This document shows positions 17,981-27,988 of a DNA stretch of 64,000 nt, piece by piece. The notes under the pieces were generated by a model. That model saw only the letters and a list, made by a program, of their open reading frames with translations. It ran no database searches and was not told the DNA's origin. Each line of letters starts with the position of its first letter. Positions within the stretch are counted from its first letter, which is position 1. Both the position numbers and the translations under genes were made by a program. The DNA is from an uncultured Desulfatiglans sp. (lineage in GTDB: Bacteria; Desulfobacterota; DSM-4660; Desulfatiglandales; Desulfatiglandaceae), in NCBI GenBank assembly GCA_900498135.1, contig LR026961.1, forward strand, positions 898,399 to 962,398, given 5' to 3'.

Positions 17981-18198
17981 TCTTGCTGATTGGGTGAGCA
18001 ATCGCCCTCCTTTGTCCCGCACTGAAACACCAAGGCCCTGGATCCAAATCTCCCTGGCCGGCATCCACCGGCCGGCGCCAGCCCCGGCAAACCAGCCTCA
18101 TGGCCCCATCGCCACCCTCAATCGTCCGGCAGGCGCCGTTCCCTGCGCCCTTACCGGACGGGACTGAATCGAGGAACCCGGAACCGCGTTCTGATCCC

Positions 18199-18250
18199 GC
18201 CGCACAAGCAAACGTGCAGATTGACGCAGAGATTGGCAAAAAAGACCATT
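18199..18250 (+). repeat. Dispersed repeat, copy 2 (right half only)
   Basis: A 52-bp piece identical to the right half of the full element that follows (from GCCGCACAAGC to AAAAAAGACCATT). It sits 16 bp before that element, forming a truncated tandem pair. Confidence 0.85.
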
Positions 18251-18266
18251 GGACCAACGTCAACCC

Positions 18267-18408
18267 GTTTCCAATCCGGAAATGCGGATTTTTTGCCAAG
18301 ATCAAGGAAATCCAGCGTTTGTGCGGAGGCGACCTGCAGGTCGCCGCACAAGCAAACGTGCAGATTGACGCAGAGATTGGCAAAAAAGACCATTTCCGGA
18401 TTGGAAAC
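18267..18408 (+). repeat. Dispersed palindromic repeat, copy 3 (most complete)
   Basis: A 142-bp element bounded by perfect 18-bp terminal inverted repeats, GTTTCCAATCCGGAAATG at the left and its reverse complement at the right. The middle holds the perfect palindrome GGCGACCTGCAGGTCGCC (18328-18345) within longer imperfect arms (CGTTTGTGCGG facing CCGCACAAGCAAACG). The whole unit can fold into one long stem, as in a MITE or a bacterial REP/BIME element. It lies between the divergent glycosylase and J-domain genes. No flanking target duplication was recognised. Confidence 0.85.
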
Positions 18409-18659
18409 TATATCAAATTCCGGCCGATTGCAAGCCCGCGCCGGCACCCGCCCCGGCGCCGCTTTTTCGGTCGCCGGCCTGTTCCGGTTTTGCACTTGCG
18501 GCCCCTCCCGTTATTCTATATTCTGAGTGGTAGAAAACCTTTTTTCACTGTTGATGATAAGGTTCTCTGGACAGTCCCCGATCAGCGCGTTCCGCCCGAT
18601 CGTAGCCGCCTGCCCTCGAGTTTCCTGTCAACGTCAACACAACCCATCCTGACAAATTG

Positions 18660-19496
18660 ATGAACGAGAACGGATCCAGAGACTACTATAAGATCCTGGG
18701 TGTCGATCCCGGCGCCTCCCCCCAGCAGATCAAGGAGGCCTTCCGCCGCCTCGCCCTGGAACATCATCCGGACCGGAACCAGGACAATCCGGAAGCGACC
18801 GCTCGGATGGCGGCCGTCAATGAGGCCTACGCAGTCCTCTCGGACCCGGTAAAGCGCCGGGAGTACGATGAAATCCGAAGCCGCTTCGGCTCCGAGGCCT
18901 ACGGCCGGTTCCGTCAGAATTATTCGCAGGAAGACATCTTCCGCGGCTCGGATATCCAGTCCGTTTTCGATGAGATGAGCCGGACCTTCGGCTACCGGAG
19001 CTTTGAAGATCTCTTCAAGGAATTCGCCCGCTCGGGCGGCCGCACCTTCGACTTCGGGGGACCGGGCTACCGGGGGAAGGGTTGGGTCTTCACCTCCCGG
19101 CCGGGGCAGAACCGCGGGTCCTCATCACCCCTGCTGAACCGGGGAATCGGCAAAATGTTGTCGTACGGGCTTCGGAAAACGCTCGGCGTCCATATCCCCG
19201 AACGCGGCCCCGACCGGCACGACACCATCACCATAGCACCCGAGGAGGCCGAACAGGGTGGGAAGATACCCTACAACATGAGAGAATTTTCCAAAACGCT
19301 CCTGGTCAGCATCCCTGCCGGTTTTCCAGAGGGCGGACAACTGCGCCTCAAAGGCATGGGGGGGCCAGGCAAGGGAGGGGGCGAAGCGGGGGACCTTTAT
19401 CTGAAGGTCCGTTTGCGCAAACCCTTGATGCAGAAAATCAGCGGGGCCTTCCAGCGCTTCCTCGGCACGATCGCCCCGAAAGACGGCTCTTCCTAA
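18660..19496 (+). CDS. J-domain co-chaperone, CbpA-like (no zinc finger)
   Basis: Stimulates DnaK ATPase and delivers substrates. The 278-residue protein has an N-terminal J domain with the essential HPD (HHPDRNQ) near residue 36, a Phe/Gly-rich middle (about 90-160) and a DnaJ C-terminal substrate domain (DTITIAPEEAEQGG; SIPAGFPEGGQLRLKGMGG). The four CxxCxGxG repeats of DnaJ are missing, so it belongs to the CbpA/DjlA-like class. The ATG at 18660 is used; a TTG lies one codon earlier. A dnaK gene is not adjacent. Confidence 0.9.
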   Translation: MNENGSRDYYKILGVDPGASPQQIKEAFRRLALEHHPDRNQDNPEATARMAAVNEAYAVLSDPVKRREYDEIRSRFGSEAYGRFRQNYSQEDIFRGSDIQSVFDEMSRTFGYRSFEDLFKEFARSGGRTFDFGGPGYRGKGWVFTSRPGQNRGSSSPLLNRGIGKMLSYGLRKTLGVHIPERGPDRHDTITIAPEEAEQGGKIPYNMREFSKTLLVSIPAGFPEGGQLRLKGMGGPGKGGGEAGDLYLKVRLRKPLMQKISGAFQRFLGTIAPKDGSS

Positions 19497-19711
19497 AGGA
19501 TTGCAGACCCGGCGCGGGACAGCCCTGGGATCCCCGGAAACACCTGTTCGAAGGCAGTTGGCACTGTCCATCGGTGAGCCTGAAAGCGCCTGGAGACTGA
19601 ACCAGCGACCCTCCGCAGGGCCGTGGGGCGCTCTGTGCACGGAGTCCGGACCCTGGGGCACCGTGTGTGAAAAACAGATGATCATCCTGCAGACATCAAC
19701 CTGTTCAACGT

Positions 19712-22700
19712 GTGCCCGATAGGGCCGGGAGACTCCCAACCCTGATTGCCTTGAAGAAACCACTGCCTTTGCACAAAGAATCCGGCCATCCCACCCTCCA
19801 GATCTTCGGCGCACGCCAGAACAACCTGAAAAATCTGGACCTGCAGATCCCCTTCAACCGGATCACCGTGGTGACCGGCGTAAGCGGTTCGGGGAAGTCA
19901 TCCCTCGCCTTCGACACCCTTTACGCCGAGGGGCAGCGGCGTTACGTGGAGACCTTTTCCCCGTACGCCCGTCAGTTCATGGACCGGATGGATCGGCCCC
20001 TGGTGGACCGGATCGAGAACATCCCGCCGGCCATCGCCATCGATCGGAAGGACCCGGTGCGGACCTCGCGCTCGACGGTCGGCACCATGACGGAGTTGAC
20101 CGACCTCGGAAAGCTCCTCTTTGGGCGCCTTGGCGTCCTCCATTGCCGCGTGTGTGGCCGCCCGGTGCGAAACCAAAGCCCCGAAGAGGTCTGGCAAGGC
20201 CTCGCCGGGATTCCGGAGAGGGCCGAGATCCTGATCACCTTTCCGGTCCTCCTGGACAACGGCGACCCCGCCAAAGCGGCCGCCGAACTCCGCCGCATGG
20301 GGTATACCCGCTTTTTCCGCGACGGAGAAATGCTGCCCCTAGAGGATTGGGAGCCCCAACCGGGGGAGACCGAAATCGTCGTCGTCGGGGACCGCCTTCC
20401 CTTCAAGTCCTCGGAGCGCCAGCGTGTCCTCGATTCGGTGGAACAGGCCTTCCGCCTCGGCGGCGGCCGTCTGAGCGTCGTCGTCGAACGCGGGCGGCCG
20501 CTCTCTTTCGCCTCTTCGCTCACCTGCCCGGAATGCAACATCACCTATCCCGCTCCCACCCCCAACCTCTTCTCCTTCAACAGTCCGTTGGGGGCCTGTG
20601 ACACCTGCCGCGGATTCGGGCGCATCATCGACATCGACCTCGACCTCATCATCCCGGACCGCGGCCTGTCCCTGCAGCAGGGGGCGATCAAACCCTGGGG
20701 CCGTGCGGAGGACGGCCGCATGGAGTTCGAGGACTTGATGGCCTTCTGCCGAAGGGAGAGGATTCCTGCGACGGTCCCCTTCAAGGCGCTCAGCCCCGCC
20801 CAGCAGCGCCTCGTCGTCGAAGGCGGCAAGGACTGGTATGGCATCCGGGGGTTCTTCGAATGGCTGGAAACCAAGACGTATAAGATGCATGTCCGCGTCT
20901 ATCTCTCGCGGTTCCGCAGCTACGCCCCCTGCACCGCCTGCGGAGGGACGCGATTCAAGCAAGCCGCCCTCCAATACCGGTTGAACGGGTTGAATATCGC
21001 CGAGATCTATGCCCTTTCCGTGAAGGAATGCAACGTCTTTTTCGACGCCCTGCCTGTTCCGGAGGTGGACAAGGCCGCGCTCATGGTCCTCGGGGAGATC
21101 CGCAGCCGTTTGAGATACCTGGAAGATGTCGGGCTCGGTTACCTCACCCTCGACCGTCAGTCCCGCACCCTGTCGGGCGGGGAGGTGCAGCGCGTCGCCC
21201 TCACATCGGCTTTGGGCTCGTCCCTCGTCAACACCCTGTACGTGTTGGACGAACCCAGCATCGGACTCCACCCCCGTGACAACCACCGGCTGACGCGGAT
21301 CCTTCAGCGGCTCCGTAACCTCGGGAACACCCTGGTCGTGGTCGAGCACGACCCCGAGATCATCGCCCGCAGCGACTTTCTCCTGGACCTCGGTCCGGGC
21401 GCCGGCAAAAACGGCGGGCAGATCATGTACTTCGGGCCCACCGCGGATGCCCGCAACACCGTCACCGCCCAGTACCTGAGAGGCGAGCGGTTCATCCCTC
21501 TCCCCCAGAAACGCCGCCCGCCCGAAAACGGCTGGCTCACCGTGGAGGGCGCCGCGGAAAACAACCTGAAAGACATCGATATCCGCATTCCGCTCAACTG
21601 CCTCAGCTGCCTGACCGGGGTCTCCGGCTCCGGCAAATCCACCCTCGTGGAAGAGATCCTCTACAAAGGCGTGAAGCGCCTCAAAGGCCAGCCGGAAGGC
21701 CGCCCCGGCGCCCACCGCGCCATCCAGGGGGCCGATCGGGTAGGCGACGTGGTGCTGGTTGACCAGAGGCCGATCGGCCGCACACCGCGGGCCAATTGTC
21801 TGACCTACTCGAAGGCCATGGACCCCATCCGGAGCCTCCTTGCCAGGACGCGCAGCGCGAAGGCAGCGCGCCTCGAACCGCGCCACTTCTCCTTCAACGT
21901 GGCTGCGGGCCGGTGCGAAACCTGCCAGGGCGCCGGCTTCGAGAAGGTGGAGATGCAGTTCCTGTCGGATGTCTACATCTCGTGTCCGGACTGCGGCGGC
22001 AAACGCTTCAAACCCGAGGTCCTTGAAGTCGCCTACGATGGGAAAAACATCCACGACATCCTGTGCATGACCGTCGATCAGGCCCTGGACTTCTTCCAGA
22101 ACCACACCGCCATCGCCGATGCGCTGCTGCCGCTTCGGGAGGTGGGCCTCGGCTACATGGAACTCGGGCAGCCGCTCAACACCCTGTCGGGCGGCGAGGC
22201 GCAGCGTTTGAAGCTCTCCCGCCATCTGAAGGAAACCAGGCCCGGCCATCGGCTGTTCATCTTCGACGAACCGACCACAGGCCTCCACTTCGCAGACATC
22301 GACACCCTGCTGAAGGTGTTGCGGCGCGTGGTCAACGCGGGGAATACCGTCCTTGTGATCGAACATAACATGGACGTCATCAAGGCCGCGGACTGGGTCA
22401 TCGACCTCGGCCCCGAAGGCGGATCCGAAGGCGGGTACGTGGTGGCCGCCGGAACCCCCGAGGCCGTGGCCGCCTGTCCGGATTCGCATACCGGGCGATT
22501 CCTCTCGGAGTACCTCGGCGGGCACGACCGGCTGACCCCCGGCGTCCGGGAACAGGCCGCCCGCTGGGCGGATGGTCCACCCGCTCCGGAGGGCGGGGCC
22601 ATCGAGGTGCACGGGGCCCGAGAGCACAACCTGAAGGATCTGCACCTGTCGATCCCGCGCCGAGAGATGGTCGTCGTGACCGGCGTATCGGGCTCGGGGA

Positions 22701-25081
22701 AGTCGACGCTCGTCTTCGACATCATCTTCGCCGAAGGGCAGCGGCGTTATCTGGAGAGCCTCGCGCCCTACGTGCGCCAATACGTGAAGATCCTCGAACG
22801 GCCTGCCGTCGACGCCGTCACAGGCATCCCCCCCACCGTCGCCATCCAGCAGCGCACCAGCCGGAGCAGCCGACGCTCCACCGTCGCCACCCTGACGGAG
22901 ATCTACCATTTCCTGCGCCTGCTCTTCAGCAAACTCGGCGGGCAGTCCTGCCCCGCCTGCGGCCGCCAGCTCAAGGCCCTCGGGCTCAGCGAGATCATCG
23001 CCGCCGTGACGCAGCGGTTCGCAGGCACCCGCGCCAGGATCCTGGCCCCCAAGATCTTCGGCCGCAAGGGTTTCCACAAGATCCTCTTCGAACGAGCCTA
23101 TCAGAAGGGCTTCCGCGAGGCGCGCATCGACGGCCGCTTCACGCCGATCGAACGAGGCCTGAGCCTGAGCCGTTACCACGAACATACCATCGAGCTGGTC
23201 GTGGGCGAAATCCCCCATCCCAACCTCGAGGAGCTCGTGTTGACGGCCCTCGAGGAGGGCAACGGCACCCTGACCGTCGTAGACAGCACCGGCCGCGAGG
23301 AGACCCTGAGCCGGCGGGGCGTGTGCCCGGCCTGCGGAGTCGGGCTGCAGGAGCCCGATCCGAGGCTCTTCTCCTTTAACAGCCCCCAGGGCGCCTGCCC
23401 CCGCTGCGAGGGATTGGGCACCATCGGCGGGGAAGACACCGGGAAGGAACGAACCTGCCCCGACTGCGGCGGGAGCCGCCTGAAACCGGAGGCGCTGAGC
23501 GCCCGCATCGCGGGGCTTTCCATCTGGGATATCGTTCAACGGCCGGCGTCGGAGGCCCGCGCCCTCCTGGAGGGGCTCTCCTTTTCACCGGCCGAATCCC
23601 CGATCGCCGATCCGATCATGGCGGAGGTCCTCACCCGCATCGCCTTCCTCGACCGGCTCGGGCTCGGCTATCTGGCCCTCAGCCGGAGCGGCGACACCCT
23701 CTCGGGGGGCGAGGCCCAGAGGATACGCCTCGCGGCCCAACTGGGGTCCAACCTGACCGGGGTCTGCTACATCCTGGACGAACCGACGATCGGACTCCAC
23801 GCACGCGACAACCGCCTGCTGCTCGACGCCCTGGACTCGCTCAAGGGCCGCGGCAACTCCATCCTGATCGTGGAGCACGACGAGGAGACCATCCGAGCCG
23901 CCGACCACATCATCGACCTCGGGCCGGGCGGCGGGGAGGCAGGCGGACAAATCGTAGCGAGCGGGACATTGGAGGAGTTGAGCCGTGTCCCCGAATCCCT
24001 GACCGGGCAGGCCTTCGGCGGGCGGGGGCGCGAGCTGACATCGCGGCTGCGGCCCTACATGAACGGACCAGCGATCACGGTCCGGGGGGCGTCCGGTAAC
24101 AACCTCAAACACATCGACGCCGTGTTTCCCCTGGGAACACTCATCGCCGTCACCGGGGTCTCGGGGTCGGGAAAGTCCACCCTTCTCAAGGAAACGCTTC
24201 ACCGTGAACTGCACGCCCGGCTGCAGGGCAAGGAGGGCGGGGGACTCTGCCGCGGAATCGAAGGTTGGAAGGCGGTCGAACGCGTCCTCGAAGTGGATCA
24301 CACCCCGATCGGCAGGACCCCGCGCTCGGTGCCCGCCTCCTACATCGGGTGTCTGACGGAGATCCGCCGGCTGCTCTCCATGACCCCCAAGGCGCGCGCC
24401 CGCGGGTACGGCCCCGGCCGTTTCTCCTTCAACGTCCAGGGGGGGCGCTGCGAGGCCTGCAAGGGACAGGGCTCCGTCAAGGTGGCCATGAGCTTTCTGC
24501 CGGACGTCTATGTGCACTGCGAGATTTGCGGCGGGCGGCGCTTCGAACCCGAAACGCTCGACATTACCTACAAGGGCAAACACATCGCCGAGATCCTGGA
24601 CCTGACCTTCAGCGAGGCCACTGCCTTCTTCGAGGCCGTGCCCGCCATACGGAGGGCCATCCAGGCGGTGGAAGACATCGGGCTGGGATACCTCAGGCTT
24701 GGCCAGGCCAGCCCCACCCTGTCGGGCGGCGAGGCGCAGCGCATGAAGCTGGCCGAAGAACTGGGCAAGGCCTCCCGCGGCCGCACCCTCTACATCCTGG
24801 ACGAGCCAACCACGGGACTGCACTTCCACGACGTCCAGCGCCTGGTCGGGGTCCTGCAGGCCCTGGTGGACCAGGGGAACACCGTGGCCGTGATCGAGCA
24901 CAACATGGAAGTCATCGCTGCGGCGGACTATGTCATCGACCTCGGGCCGGAGGGCGGAGAGGCCGGCGGGGAGGTCGTCGCTGCCGGCTCACCGACGGAG
25001 ATTCTCGAACAAACCCGGATCTCGCACACCGCTGCATGGCTTGAACGCTACCTGCACGGGATCGAGCCGGATCCCCCCTGA
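19712..25081 (+). CDS. Double-length (fused tandem) UvrA-type excinuclease subunit
   Basis: Damage-recognition ATPase of nucleotide excision repair or a relative. At 1,789 residues it is two UvrA units in one chain, with the junction near residue 950. Four Walker A motifs (GVSGSGKS near residues 59, 637, 993 and 1486) and four signature/Walker B sets are visible (TLSGGE, then LDEP or FDEP). Zinc-binding cysteines occur in both halves (CPECN, CTACGG, CETCQG, CPDCGG; CPACG, CPRCEG, CEACKG, CEICGG). Ordinary UvrA is about 940 residues and dimerises, so this reads as a covalent dimer; similar 'dimeric form' UvrA proteins are known in deltaproteobacteria. The start is GTG with no strong ribosome site; a later start is possible. 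Confidence 0.92.
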   Translation: MPDRAGRLPTLIALKKPLPLHKESGHPTLQIFGARQNNLKNLDLQIPFNRITVVTGVSGSGKSSLAFDTLYAEGQRRYVETFSPYARQFMDRMDRPLVDRIENIPPAIAIDRKDPVRTSRSTVGTMTELTDLGKLLFGRLGVLHCRVCGRPVRNQSPEEVWQGLAGIPERAEILITFPVLLDNGDPAKAAAELRRMGYTRFFRDGEMLPLEDWEPQPGETEIVVVGDRLPFKSSERQRVLDSVEQAFRLGGGRLSVVVERGRPLSFASSLTCPECNITYPAPTPNLFSFNSPLGACDTCRGFGRIIDIDLDLIIPDRGLSLQQGAIKPWGRAEDGRMEFEDLMAFCRRERIPATVPFKALSPAQQRLVVEGGKDWYGIRGFFEWLETKTYKMHVRVYLSRFRSYAPCTACGGTRFKQAALQYRLNGLNIAEIYALSVKECNVFFDALPVPEVDKAALMVLGEIRSRLRYLEDVGLGYLTLDRQSRTLSGGEVQRVALTSALGSSLVNTLYVLDEPSIGLHPRDNHRLTRILQRLRNLGNTLVVVEHDPEIIARSDFLLDLGPGAGKNGGQIMYFGPTADARNTVTAQYLRGERFIPLPQKRRPPENGWLTVEGAAENNLKDIDIRIPLNCLSCLTGVSGSGKSTLVEEILYKGVKRLKGQPEGRPGAHRAIQGADRVGDVVLVDQRPIGRTPRANCLTYSKAMDPIRSLLARTRSAKAARLEPRHFSFNVAAGRCETCQGAGFEKVEMQFLSDVYISCPDCGGKRFKPEVLEVAYDGKNIHDILCMTVDQALDFFQNHTAIADALLPLREVGLGYMELGQPLNTLSGGEAQRLKLSRHLKETRPGHRLFIFDEPTTGLHFADIDTLLKVLRRVVNAGNTVLVIEHNMDVIKAADWVIDLGPEGGSEGGYVVAAGTPEAVAACPDSHTGRFLSEYLGGHDRLTPGVREQAARWADGPPAPEGGAIEVHGAREHNLKDLHLSIPRREMVVVTGVSGSGKSTLVFDIIFAEGQRRYLESLAPYVRQYVKILERPAVDAVTGIPPTVAIQQRTSRSSRRSTVATLTEIYHFLRLLFSKLGGQSCPACGRQLKALGLSEIIAAVTQRFAGTRARILAPKIFGRKGFHKILFERAYQKGFREARIDGRFTPIERGLSLSRYHEHTIELVVGEIPHPNLEELVLTALEEGNGTLTVVDSTGREETLSRRGVCPACGVGLQEPDPRLFSFNSPQGACPRCEGLGTIGGEDTGKERTCPDCGGSRLKPEALSARIAGLSIWDIVQRPASEARALLEGLSFSPAESPIADPIMAEVLTRIAFLDRLGLGYLALSRSGDTLSGGEAQRIRLAAQLGSNLTGVCYILDEPTIGLHARDNRLLLDALDSLKGRGNSILIVEHDEETIRAADHIIDLGPGGGEAGGQIVASGTLEELSRVPESLTGQAFGGRGRELTSRLRPYMNGPAITVRGASGNNLKHIDAVFPLGTLIAVTGVSGSGKSTLLKETLHRELHARLQGKEGGGLCRGIEGWKAVERVLEVDHTPIGRTPRSVPASYIGCLTEIRRLLSMTPKARARGYGPGRFSFNVQGGRCEACKGQGSVKVAMSFLPDVYVHCEICGGRRFEPETLDITYKGKHIAEILDLTFSEATAFFEAVPAIRRAIQAVEDIGLGYLRLGQASPTLSGGEAQRMKLAEELGKASRGRTLYILDEPTTGLHFHDVQRLVGVLQALVDQGNTVAVIEHNMEVIAAADYVIDLGPEGGEAGGEVVAAGSPTEILEQTRISHTAAWLERYLHGIEPDPP

Positions 25082-25089
25082 AAAAGCAA

Positions 25090-25138
25090 GGGCCGAAGCC
25101 CGGCAGGATCCTCCTGCCGGGCTTCGGCCCTCTTTTCT
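25090..25138. terminator. Strong bidirectional terminator between uvrA and lon
   Basis: A perfect 19-bp stem (GGGCCGAAGCCCGGCAGGA and its complement 11 nt or fewer apart) is followed by TCTTTTCT on the plus strand and preceded by AAAAAGCAA, which gives a T-run on the minus strand. It can end both convergent transcripts. Confidence 0.9.
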
Positions 25139-25157
25139 ATGGTTCCCTGTCAGATGG

Positions 25158-27584
25158 TCACGCGTGGACGGCCTGCTGGACCTCTCCCTCGCCTTCCGCG
25201 GGCTCCAGCGCGACGCTCAGCGCCTCATCGATCCGATCGACCAGCACGAACCGCATGGCCTGCTGGACCTCTTCCGGGAGTTCTTCCAGATCCCGCTCAT
25301 TGCGTTTCGGGAGGATCACCGCCTTCAAGCCGGCCCTGTGGGCGGCCAGGACCTTCATCTTGATCCCGCCGACCGGCATGACACGGCCCCGCAGGGTCAC
25401 TTCCCCGGTCATACCGACATCCCCGCGGACGGACCGCCCGCTGAAGAGGCTCGCCATCGCCATCACCATCGCAATACCTGCCGAGGGGCCGTCCTTCGGG
25501 ATAGCGCCGGCCGGAACATGCACGTGCACATCGGTCTGCTCGAACAGCTCCGGCGCAATCCCCAGCCCGTCGGCCTTTGAGCGCACGTAGCTGTGGGCGA
25601 TCTGAGCGCTCTCCCGCATCACGTCCCCCAGCTGGCCGGTCAAGGTCAGTCGCCCTTTCCCGCGCATCTGTGTGGCTTCGATGAAGAGGATGTCCCCGCC
25701 GACGGCGGTCACCGCCAGTCCGGTGGCGATGCCGGGGATCTCGATGGTCTCCGAGGTCTCCGAATCGAACTTCTCCTTCTTCAGATACTGCCGGACGATC
25801 TCCGGCGTGATGGTAATGTTCTCCGCCTCGCGGCCCGCGATCCGGACCACCGCCTTGCGGCACACCGCGCCGATCTGGCGCTCCAGGTTCCGCACGCCGG
25901 CCTCACGGGTATAGTCCTGAATGATCTTCAGCAGGGCCTCATCCGTAAAGGTGATCTCATCCGGGCGCAGCCCGTTGGCCCGCAGCTGTCGGCTCACCAG
26001 GTGCCGTCTGGCGATGTGAAGCTTTTCGTACTCGGTGTAGCCGTCCAGCTGGATGATCTCCATCCGGTCGCGCAGAGGACCCGGGATGGTTTCGAGCTGG
26101 TTCGCGGTCGTGATGAAGATGACATCGCTCAGGTCGAAATCCAGGTCCAGGTAATGGTCCCGGAAGGCATGGTTCTGGGCCGGGTCGAGCACCTCCAGCA
26201 GCGCGCTGCTCGGGTCGCCTCGCCAGTCGGTGCCGATCTTGTCCACCTCGTCCAGCATGAAGACCGGATTCCGGGTCCCGGCGCGCTTGATCGCCTGGAT
26301 AATCCTCCCCGGCATGGCACCGATGTAAGTCCTGCGGTGGCCGCGGATCTCCGCCTCGTCCCGCATGCCGCCAAGGCTCATACGGGTGAATTTGCGGCCG
26401 AGGGCCCGCGCGATGCTCTGCCCGAGGCTCGTCTTGCCGACTCCCGGAGGCCCCGCGAAGCAGAGGATCACCCCTGTCCCGTCCGGACCATCCTGCCCTT
26501 CGGCAGCGCCCGGCTCCGCACCGCGCTCCTTCACCAATTGGTGGACAGCCAGGTATTCGATGATCCGGTCCTTGACCTCCTCCAAATCGTAATGGTCCTC
26601 ATCGAGCACCCGGCGCGCGCCCACGATGTCCGTTTCGTCGACGCTCACCTCGTTCCAGGGAAGATCGCTCAGCCAGTCGAGGTAGGTCTGGATCACAGGA
26701 TACTCGGCCGAGTGGGGCGACATCGAAGAAAGCCGCTTCAACTCTCTCAGCGCCTCTTTCTCCGCCTCCTCCGGGAGGCCGGCCTTCTCGATCTTTTCAC
26801 GGTACTCGTCGACCGGCGACTCCGGCGCCTCGTCTTCTCCCAGCTCCTTGCGGATGGCCTTCAGCTGCTGGCGCAGATAGTAATCACGCTGCGCCTTGTC
26901 CATCTCCTCCTGGGCGTCGTTCTTGATCTTCTTCCCCAGGCTCAGAATGTCCCGCTCCCGGGCCAGATAGGTGATCAGGTGCCGGAATTTCTCCTTGACC
27001 TGATCCAGTTCGAGGACCAGCTGGCCCTCGGGCACATCCAGCCTCAGGTTGCTCGCCACGAGATAACTCAGGTACTGCGGGTCCTGCACCTGATTCAGAA
27101 GCGCCGCGGCCTCCTTCGGCAGGTTGGGCGACAGATGGATCACCTCCTGCGCCAGTTCGCGCAGACTGCGCTCCAGGGCATCCGTCTCCAGGTCCTTCTC
27201 GATGATGTCCGAGGCCGGCTCCACCTCTGCACGAAGGTAGGGTTCCGAGCCGATCCAGTGTTTGACGCGAAAGCGCTCAAGCCCCTGCACCACGATCTGA
27301 AGGGTATTTTCGTTCGGCGCCCTCAAGACCCGGTCGATCTTCGCGAGCGTCCCGACTTCATAAACCTCGCCCGGCTGAGGCTCTTCGATATGGCCGTCTT
27401 TCATGGTGACGAGGCCGATGATCCTGTCCCCCTGCAGCGCGTCTTCCACCAGCTTCACGGAGCGTTTGATACCTACGACCAACGGAATCACCATGAAAGG
27501 ATAGGCGACGGTGTTGCGCAAGGGCAGGATCGGGATCTCACGGGGCAGATCCACCTTTCCCTGTTTTTCCTTTTCATGTTCCAT
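25158..27584 (-). CDS. lon: ATP-dependent Lon protease
   Basis: Cytoplasmic AAA+ serine protease that degrades misfolded and regulatory proteins. The 808 residues show an N-terminal substrate domain beginning IPILPLRNTVAYP, a coiled linker, Walker A GPPGVGKTSLGQSIARALGR near residue 380, and the C-terminal protease domain with the Ser-Lys dyad (Ser near residue 700 in PKDGPSAGIAM; Lys in VGGIKMKVLAAHRAG). The start ATG follows AAGGAGTTTTGAAACG. It is transcribed alone from a promoter about 165 nt upstream and ends at the shared terminator. Confidence 0.96.
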   Translation of the reverse strand: MEHEKEKQGKVDLPREIPILPLRNTVAYPFMVIPLVVGIKRSVKLVEDALQGDRIIGLVTMKDGHIEEPQPGEVYEVGTLAKIDRVLRAPNENTLQIVVQGLERFRVKHWIGSEPYLRAEVEPASDIIEKDLETDALERSLRELAQEVIHLSPNLPKEAAALLNQVQDPQYLSYLVASNLRLDVPEGQLVLELDQVKEKFRHLITYLARERDILSLGKKIKNDAQEEMDKAQRDYYLRQQLKAIRKELGEDEAPESPVDEYREKIEKAGLPEEAEKEALRELKRLSSMSPHSAEYPVIQTYLDWLSDLPWNEVSVDETDIVGARRVLDEDHYDLEEVKDRIIEYLAVHQLVKERGAEPGAAEGQDGPDGTGVILCFAGPPGVGKTSLGQSIARALGRKFTRMSLGGMRDEAEIRGHRRTYIGAMPGRIIQAIKRAGTRNPVFMLDEVDKIGTDWRGDPSSALLEVLDPAQNHAFRDHYLDLDFDLSDVIFITTANQLETIPGPLRDRMEIIQLDGYTEYEKLHIARRHLVSRQLRANGLRPDEITFTDEALLKIIQDYTREAGVRNLERQIGAVCRKAVVRIAGREAENITITPEIVRQYLKKEKFDSETSETIEIPGIATGLAVTAVGGDILFIEATQMRGKGRLTLTGQLGDVMRESAQIAHSYVRSKADGLGIAPELFEQTDVHVHVPAGAIPKDGPSAGIAMVMAMASLFSGRSVRGDVGMTGEVTLRGRVMPVGGIKMKVLAAHRAGLKAVILPKRNERDLEELPEEVQQAMRFVLVDRIDEALSVALEPAEGEGEVQQAVHA

Positions 27585-27988
27585 CGTTTCAAAACTCCTT
27601 GTATTGAAATGTTTCAGGCCTGCCCTCTGCCTGATATGCCGCAGGCATCGGCCAGCGCGTCTGGTACATGCTCTTCCTGTCTAACCGCAATCCGCCGGCG
27701 TTCGCTCATTGTTTCTGAAGGAACACCAACGAAGGTCACGGTTATAAAATAAGACCTGTCGAGAAATTGTAAAGACCGGGGTCTCGAAGAACGAACGCGC
27801 GGCAACGAGGAGCGACCCAAGGATCACGACCCCAAAAAGGGCACAGGCGGGGGGCCGTTCGCCCCTGGATCAAAGGAGGGGGGATGTCTGACGGATTCGT
27901 GCAGGATGGATCATCTGCCTGGCGGCAGCGGCGGAGGACGCCGCAGGCGCCATCATGGCTCCGTTGCCGCCAGTTCGGGCGGGAAGGT
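27585..27988. other. lon upstream region, no gene supported
   Basis: About 400 bp between the ABC-F gene and lon. The lon-proximal 190 bp hold the promoter and a leader. Short open frames in the leader have no ribosome site and no recognisable content. Confidence 0.5.
27746..27773 (-). promoter_or_regulatory. Putative lon promoter
   Basis: On the minus strand TTTACA (27773-27768) is followed after 16 nt by TATTTT (27751-27746), in an AT-rich patch within otherwise GC-rich DNA. It resembles a sigma-70 site with 5 of 6 and 4 of 6 matches. No clear heat-shock sigma-32 element was seen. Confidence 0.4.

Noticed and set aside
18199-18408. Two adjacent similar units as a CRISPR array
   Set aside because: Only two unequal copies, long palindromic units with dispersed relatives, no regular spacers and no cas genes.
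19497-19711. Possible tRNA or structured RNA in the gap before the UvrA gene
   Set aside because: No T-loop consensus with a matching acceptor stem was found; the gap is GC-rich without a convincing fold.
20339-23539. Very long open frame (over 1,000 codons) antisense to the UvrA gene
   Set aside because: It mirrors the high-GC third-position pattern of the real gene, has Asp/Gly/His-rich composition without domains, and the forward strand encodes clear UvrA motifs.
25593-27752. Long open frame antisense to lon (similar frames lie antisense to the PBP1b, ABC-F and HcrA-like genes)
   Set aside because: These are shadow frames of GC-rich genes; none shows a ribosome site or known motif.
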